From Hymenochaete sp. R1 (Eukaryota; Basidiomycota; Agaricomycetes; Hymenochaetales; Hymenochaetaceae), in the NCBI GenBank assembly GCA_019400425.1, contig JAFREE010000017.1, forward strand, positions 186,001 through 250,000: DNA of 64,000 nucleotides, in the 5' to 3' direction. Shown piece by piece: positions 58,297 to 64,000 of the stretch (within the stretch, counting starts at the first letter, position 1; every line of letters starts with the position of its first letter). The position numbers and the translations under genes are program-made. The notes beneath the pieces were generated by a model. It did no database searches and was not told the origin of the DNA. It worked only from the letters and a program-made list of their open reading frames with translations.

Positions 58297-60686
58297 GTGC
58301 TGCCGCCGTTGTTGTTGTAGCTGCTCCCCCTCCAGATCCAGCTCCAGCTCCGGGTAGAAAAGATCCTGCTGACGCTGGCCCTGGCCCTGACCCGGGATCT
58401 GCGCCGTCGTCGGCATTGATGAGGTCCATGACGGAGAGCCGCCGAGACTGAGGGCGTGACCCACCGGGTTCCCCTCCCCGGTCCCGGTCCCGCTCCGCCC
58501 ATTGACACTGGCTGCGCGGTCGCGGTCGCTCCTCGGCGGCGGCGGACGAGAATCCCCCCGTCGTTGTCGTTGATCCGATCGTTCCGGCTGTCGACGGTGT
58601 AGGCGGGGGTCGTTGGGTGCCTGCGGTCCCAGGCGCTCGATACCTAAACCCAAACCCATATTCAGCATCATCTCCTCGTCCGTCGTCGTTGTCGTTGTTG
58701 TCGGACTCGTCCCCGTCGCTGCTGCTGTCGTCGCTGCCACCGCTCCCGTACCCACGCCCACGCCCACGTTTGCGAAGTCGAGAGGGCCCGACGGGGGGAC
58801 GTGATTCGGCGAGTGAAGGCGGGTGGAAGGAAAACGGGCTGTCGTCGGTGTCGAGCTCGATGGCGTCAGGCGGGCTCGGTGGGAAGTCTCGACGCCGTTC
58901 ACTAAAGAATGCGGATTGTGCTGTTGCTGCTGCTGCTGATGAACCGACATCTCCTGCGGACTCCCGAAGTGGGGGTAACTCGGCGATAGACCCCAAGCGT
59001 CCACCGGCGGACCCCCCACTCCCAAATGATCGGTAGAGATAGGATGCGGGAGCCGTTCCGGGTCGGGGTGCAGTCCCCGGACGTGTGGCTGAGGAGGGAA
59101 GCTGAAGTATGGGTGCTGGTGCTGGAGGGCCGATAACGGATGCGGCGAGGGCTGGGGCGACAACGGATGCGAGGGGTGGGAGTGAGGGTGGTGCTGCTGC
59201 TGAGCCGCGAAAAGAGCCTGTGCCTGGCCTGCTGCTGGACCCAAGTGCGCGAGCGGATGACGAGCTGGGCCTGCCTGATTCGAGTTCGGCGGGGGAGGGG
59301 AGAAAGGACTCGGGGGCAAGAAAGGACTGGCCGGACCCTGATCCGGGCCCGGCTGGTGAGAGGGAAGTGACGGAGGATGGCGAGGAAGGCTGTTGCTGTT
59401 GCTGTTGGACGAAGTGCTGCTGGAGCTGGCCGGACTGCTGGTGATGGAGGTGTGTAGCCGAGGAGGGAACGGATGAGACGACGAAGGAGGTTGAGGGCCG
59501 AAAGGAGTCACGAAAGGAATGGCTGTTGGGGGCGTGATGGGCGGTGTAGGCGGGAGCTGCGTGTGGTAGGCCTCCGCCCATTCCAACTGGTCGAGTTCCT
59601 CCAACATCGGGTGGTTGCTGATGTTGCTGCTGCTGCAGCTGCTCGTAGAACGCGCGATGCTGCGCCTGCTGTGAAGACTGATGTTGTTGATGTTGATGTT
59701 GCTGTTGCTGCTGAAGCCATGTTGCCCTATTACCGAAATTCGGCGCAGGGCCGTTTGTGTCAGGACCTACGTCGTAACCTACAGAAGTGTCAGGGCGCTG
59801 CTGACCGTAATGTGCAGCAGATGCGGGGTGCGAAGGGTGCATCGTCGACATCTGCGTCTCGTCAAACTTGTAACCGAGACTCATTCCCATCCCACCCCCA
59901 CCGGCGCCTGCCATCGGGCCTCCTAAATGTACGGATCCCATGCCGTGGAGGCCTGTCGCGAGGGGGTGAGGCTGGACGTGCGCCTGCGAGTGGACGGTCG
60001 TCGGCTGTTGTTGGTGATGGGATGAGGGCGACTGACCCGAAGAAGATTGGGATTGGCGCTTGGAGCCCCGACCGGACGATGAAGTCGCCTTGTGGGCTGC
60101 GGCCATTGTAGTGTGGAGTGCTGTGAGCTCGCGCATCATGGTGTCGTTCAGCTCCTGTTTGTCGGAGTGGACTGTCTGCGCATGTTGGCGGAGATTGTCG
60201 AGGCGGGAGAACTGCTTCCCGCAATGGCAAGTGAAAGGGCGCTCGCCGGTGTGTTTCCTGGAGAGCGAAAAAGAAAGAAGAAAAAAAAACTCAACACGAA
60301 AACAAAACAAAAAACCAACGACTGCGGGGGTGAAGCGGAGGCGGAAGAAGGTGGTGGTGGAAATGAGATGCGTACCTGACGTGTCTGGCCAGATGCTCCG
60401 ACCTGCTGAATACCATGCGACATTCGCCATAGCCTCTGCACTGGAAAGTCTTAGCAGGGGCAGGGCGATAGCGTTTCGCGACTGCTGCGTCCCTCGAAGT
60501 CGGGTTTGAGGGCGGTCCTAGAGCCGGATGAGGAGCGACTGCTGCGGCCATTGAGGACGAAGGAGAAGAAGGAAGATGGTGATGAGGAAGAGGGGAATTG
60601 TTTGGGGCGTTGTCGGAGATTGCGTCGTCGACGATGTTGTCTTTATAAAAAGGTGGATTGAGACGAGGACGAGGACCAGAGTCCAT
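57722..60686 (-). CDS. C2H2 zinc-finger transcription factor
   Basis: Two exons (60686-60376 and 60257-57722) join in frame to 948 residues, starting [20 protein letters not shown]. Two tandem C2H2 fingers are split by the intron: [20 protein letters not shown] with RHVRKH, then [19 protein letters not shown] with LRQHAQTVH. The RSEH and RLDN recognition helices are those of the fungal Adr1/Usv1/Rgm1-type class, which often bind AG-rich (stress-type) DNA elements. About 850 residues of disordered sequence follow, with Gln runs, Ala runs, Ser/Gly/Pro tracts and an acidic section ([20 protein letters not shown]). The short motif RRLSVMDLI near residue 680 may be a conserved peptide in basidiomycete relatives. 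A second frame on the same strand is also open for 516 codons (58057-59607); the continuous frame from the zinc fingers is taken as real. The target pathway is unknown. Confidence 0.88.
58170..58320 (-). repeat. CAG/CAA (poly-Gln-type) trinucleotide tracts
   Basis: Runs such as gctgctgctgctgctgctg near 58180 and further CTG/TTG units near 58265-58315 (plus-strand view) lie inside the zinc-finger gene. In its chosen frame they give Ala/Thr-rich sequence, and in the alternative frame poly-Gln. Similar tracts at 59690 give Gln runs in the main frame. Confidence 0.75.
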
Positions 60687-62097
60687 GTAACGATCGGATG
60701 CGGGGGAAGGGGGAAGAAGAGAGATTCTTGAGATGATGAAGGGGAGAGAAAGAGGAGGAGGAGGAGCAAGAGGGGGAAATAAGAGGCTGAGAGAGAGATG
60801 AGAGAGCGAACAGAAACCTTCTTTATCAGGCACCCAAATTAAGGTACACTCCTTTTTTTATCTCGTAATTCCCTTTTATAGTCATCATCGACATGAATTC
60901 CATTATTCTCTGCTTTTTTCGACAAATCCGGCTATTCTCAGGCACATCCACTCTTTTCCCATCTAATTTCCCTTTTTTCTCCCTTTTTTTTCTTTACCTC
61001 TTTTCTTTGACGTTCTTTCACCGTCGTCGTCAACTCTCCCTCCCAGTCTCCAGTCACCAGCAAAAGCTCTCAGAGCGAACGAAGGTTTCTCTCTCTCTCC
61101 CGCACAGCCGCGTCCGATACGTCGGTCCATATCTCTCTCTCTCACTCGGAACATCATCTCTCCGACTCTCCCTTCACCCACACTCAAGGTCTGGGGCGGG
61201 CCAGGCGTCCCGTCCCTCCAAAAGGCTGTGCTCTCCGTCCAAACAACGTCAAATACGTCCCAGTTTTGGATTTGGCAATTCAATTGGATTTGGAATTGGA
61301 GTTTGCACATTGTTTGGCTCGGCTCGGTTGGGCTTTTTTTTCTGACTTTTCCGCCGCCTGGTTCTAGGCCGAGAGCCCTCCTTTGTCTCTCGCGCTCGTT
61401 CCCGTCGTTTCGTCGTCAGACACGTGTCCCGTCCCACACCACACACTACTTTAGCTCACAACGCAATACAATATCATCCAACACGACGACGACGAGATCA
61501 CGTATAGATTTTCGATCGTTCCCATTCGTTCTTTCTCTCCGTGTCTCACTCACGGATCAGACGAGACGATACCAGCGAATCAGCATTTCTTTTCTCTCAC
61601 TCGCTCTCAGAGGATGGTCATGGTCCAACTGACAACTGACTTAGCACGGAAACGGGCGTCTTCATCCTGAATCTCCGGATTGCCTATCTCATCATTTCTC
61701 CAGACAGCAGACAGCGCACCCAAACAGAAACAGATCTAGCAAAAACTCGTGCCTGACCAGCGCAGTTCCGTCCGTCGACCCGTCGACCCGTCCCGTTTGA
61801 AACGCACGCCCGGCTGCAGAAGGGCAGACGAGCAGAAGAGCTAAATTCAACTCTATCAGTATTAGCATCAATATCAATATCTATATCAATATCAACATCA
61901 CATAAACGCACGCCGTCGCTGCTGCTGTTACTGGCTTAGCGTAAAGTGCAGCCTGAGCCTGAGCCTGAGCACAGCCAGAGTACTAGTCCAGTCTGGAGTG
62001 CAGAGTCTAGAGCCTGGATCCCTTCATTGCAAGTACTTACCTTGCTAACTTTAGTACGCCTTTTCATTCCCTTTCCTTTCGGACCCATCGTGAACGT

Positions 62098-62133
62098 ACA
62101 CAGCACACAGCACACAGCACACAGCACACAGCC
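62098..62133. repeat. Short tandem repeat, cacacag-type unit of 8 bp
   Basis: The unit acacagca repeats about four times. It lies in non-coding DNA upstream of the zinc-finger gene. Confidence 0.8.
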
Positions 62134-63579
62134 CTTTAAGCTCAAGCTGTGGCTGTCGACGATCGACGATCTTCGGCGGGCGTCGACTTCTACTTGAGCA
62201 GCGGCGTTAATATTAATATTAATGCAACTGTTCGCCCCGTCCCGTCTAGTGTCACGTACCGTACGTACGTGAGCACGTATGCACACGTTCTCCGAGTTCG
62301 AGTCCGTGTCTGTCAACATGATGATGGACGTTTTCTGCTCTTGACTCTTTCACTCTTCGACTCTGACTCTGAGGACCCGGCGAGAACCCGGCGAGAACCG
62401 AGAACTGACATCACTTTACTAGCGACTCCCTCAGGCTCCTTGCTCCTTCCCGGCCATCTCTCGGGGTCCCTCTCTCTTCAACTCTTGTTCCGGCCTGGTC
62501 TTGCCATCCCACAACGACGTCCACAACGCCGTCCAAAAACAACACAGACACAGACACAGACGCCCCGCCTCCGTCCCCCGACACACGGATCCCAATGACG
62601 GCGCCACGACGGACGACGGGCACCGACAGAGATAAAGATAAGTATTTTTTGATCCTTCCCGTCGCACATTCAAGTTCGCACCCCAGCGTCCGTCGCACCC
62701 GTCGCACCCGTCGGAAGTACAAGCAAGCTTTCAACTTGAACTTGAACTCGACATCCTTGTCATCCTTGCATCCTCAACATCCTCGCATCCTCGCACTGTA
62801 CATCCCCGCATCCTCGCATCCTTGCGTGTATTTTTTTATGTTCACACTCCCACCCACGCCATCCAACTTGGCCTCGAAACTCATCTATCAAAACATCCAG
62901 ATCTACTTAGTAAATCTATCAAGAGCCCGAGGGGGGAGAGGGGGGGGGGGTGGAGAAGGGGGAGGAGTCCTCTAGGTCTTACGCTGAAACCCGTCTTTAA
63001 GAAGTACCCAGGTTAACGCCACGAAAACGAACAAGAAAAGTTAAATGCGCTCGAAAAGTGACGACGATGTCACGATGATTATTGTTTATTGATGAAGGTG
63101 GCTAGTACTAGTAGTGATCGTCGGTGTTGAAGGAACGAACGAACGAAGGAGAGAGAGAGAGAGAGACTGGTGCCAGCATGTATATTGTACATGTACCGCT
63201 ACCAGTACTGTGTACTAGTACCGGTGATACACTCCAAATCGCAGGAATCGCCGCGATAGTCCACTGGCAGTTTCTACTTCTACTTGCGTTTTTATTTATT
63301 TATTTTCAACTTGAACTTGCTTGTTTAGCTGCGGCAGCGTATAGCAGTAGCGCACTCGACCTCGACTCATACTCCTCATGTCCATGTCCATGTCCACGCT
63401 AAGAAACACTCGTGATAGAAATAAGAATAGAGACGACTGTTACATTCAAGCTTGAATACTCATTAATATTTACTCTCCCCCGCCCCCCTCCCCCCCACGC
63501 GCGGCCATACCCCGCCAAATAACCAATAAGTACGGGTCGATACGATACGATACGATACAGGAGGCGGGAGAGGGAAAAA

Positions 63580-63582
63580 AAA

Positions 63583-63622
<40 letters not shown>

Positions 63623-63720
63623 GANNNNNNNNNNCGCCCCCCCCCCCACCCCCCCCCCGGCCCCCCCCCACCCACCCCCCCCCCCCGGGGGGGGGGGGGG
63701 GGGGGTCTGCCAATGAGGCT
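63580..63720. other. Assembly gap (10 N) flanked by G and C runs
   Basis: Ten N bases at 63625-63634 sit between a run of about 39 G on the left and C-rich runs, then G again, on the right. A G tract facing a C tract across a gap is an inverted arrangement that commonly stops sequencing reads. The size of the gap is therefore unknown. Confidence 0.9.
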
Positions 63721-64000
63721 GAAACAAAACCAGAAGAAGAACGCAAACACCCCTTTCGTTTTCGTTTTCGTTTTCGTCATCCCCCCCCCCCCCCCGGATC
63801 CAGTCGTCGACCCGGAGATCTTCGCTCCTGCCAGTGCTCCTAAACGTCAATCACTGACTCCACCAGTACTGATTCCTGCTTGCTCATTTTCTCATTTTCT
63901 CACTCAGGCTGGCGCTCCCACAATTCACATTTAGTATTTCCCCTTATACGCTGATCGAATCCGAATTCAAACCCGAACCCGAATCCTCATTCCCCGTCGG

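Larger units (their letters stand above)
60687..64000. other. Low-complexity upstream region of zinc-finger gene, no gene seen
   Basis: About 3.3 kb to the right edge. C/T-rich and simple sequence dominates: cagcaca units near 62098-62133, gcctga units near 61953, atatcaatatc-type units at 61860-61900, and ttttcg units near 63757-63778. It may contain the promoter and a long 5' leader of the zinc-finger gene. No coding region was convincing. Confidence 0.5.

Noticed and set aside
58057..59607. 516-codon second reading frame taken as a separate gene
   Set aside because: The main frame continues directly from the zinc fingers with no stop, so the second frame is treated as a by-product of GC-rich repeats. 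It is kept only as a finding.
63796..63821. Cluster of restriction-site strings (ggatcc, gtcgac, agatct) suggesting vector sequence
   Set aside because: Three six-base sites within 26 bp look like a cloning linker, but the flanks are the same low-complexity fungal-type DNA and no vector backbone is visible. Coincidence is more likely.

Overview
The window looks like a nuclear contig from a filamentous basidiomycete, most likely an Agaricomycete. Genes are dense, on both strands, and split by many 45-80 bp introns with GT...AG ends. Gene content is eukaryotic and fungal: SUMO, TFIIS, Prp46, Rpf2, Ubp14, Fig4, Dlt1, and a Rap1-like telomere protein. It also carries families I associate with Agaricomycetes, such as the DUF6534-type membrane protein and small MC...CGH cysteine-rich proteins. 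A 10-N gap at 63625-63634 marks it as a draft assembly. I recognised no tRNA, rRNA, CRISPR or intact transposon. Exon joins given as exact were checked by reading frame and residue continuity; the others are approximate.

Layout, left to right. 0-10.3 kb: the 5' end of an unknown gene running off the left edge, a dual-specificity phosphatase, a BRCT/Myb Rap1-like gene, Dlt1 and Fig4. 10.6-16.4 kb: a small membrane/coiled-coil gene, a small unknown gene, and a 1126-residue protein with hydrophobic segments, a 12-residue-period array of QT motifs like dynein light chain LC8 sites, a coiled coil and an acidic tail. 17.0-26.4 kb: a leftward-transcribed cluster of unknown genes. Three are clear paralogs (about 450-460 aa) sharing one intron position, and a fourth, unrelated-looking coiled-coil gene is broken by a frameshift at an A8 run. 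27.3-30.2 kb: a NAPE-PLD-type hydrolase and a MIF homolog, divergently arranged. 30.9-40.1 kb: a DUF6534-type membrane protein, glutathione reductase, a probable mitochondrial unknown protein and a cysteine-rich small protein. 40.1-42.5 kb is gene-poor. 42.5-54.5 kb is a housekeeping block: SUMO, TFIIS, Prp46, a second cysteine-rich small protein, a small nuclear-type protein, Ubp14 and Rpf2. 54.5-64 kb holds one large C2H2 zinc-finger regulator within about 6 kb of low-complexity, microsatellite-rich DNA.

Taken together this is ordinary chromosomal fungal DNA with two accessory-like parts. The candidates for an undescribed system are the 17-26 kb paralog cluster and the QT-repeat (putative LC8-hub) protein at 12.9-16.4 kb. 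That protein also shares a C-terminal motif with the small gene beside it.
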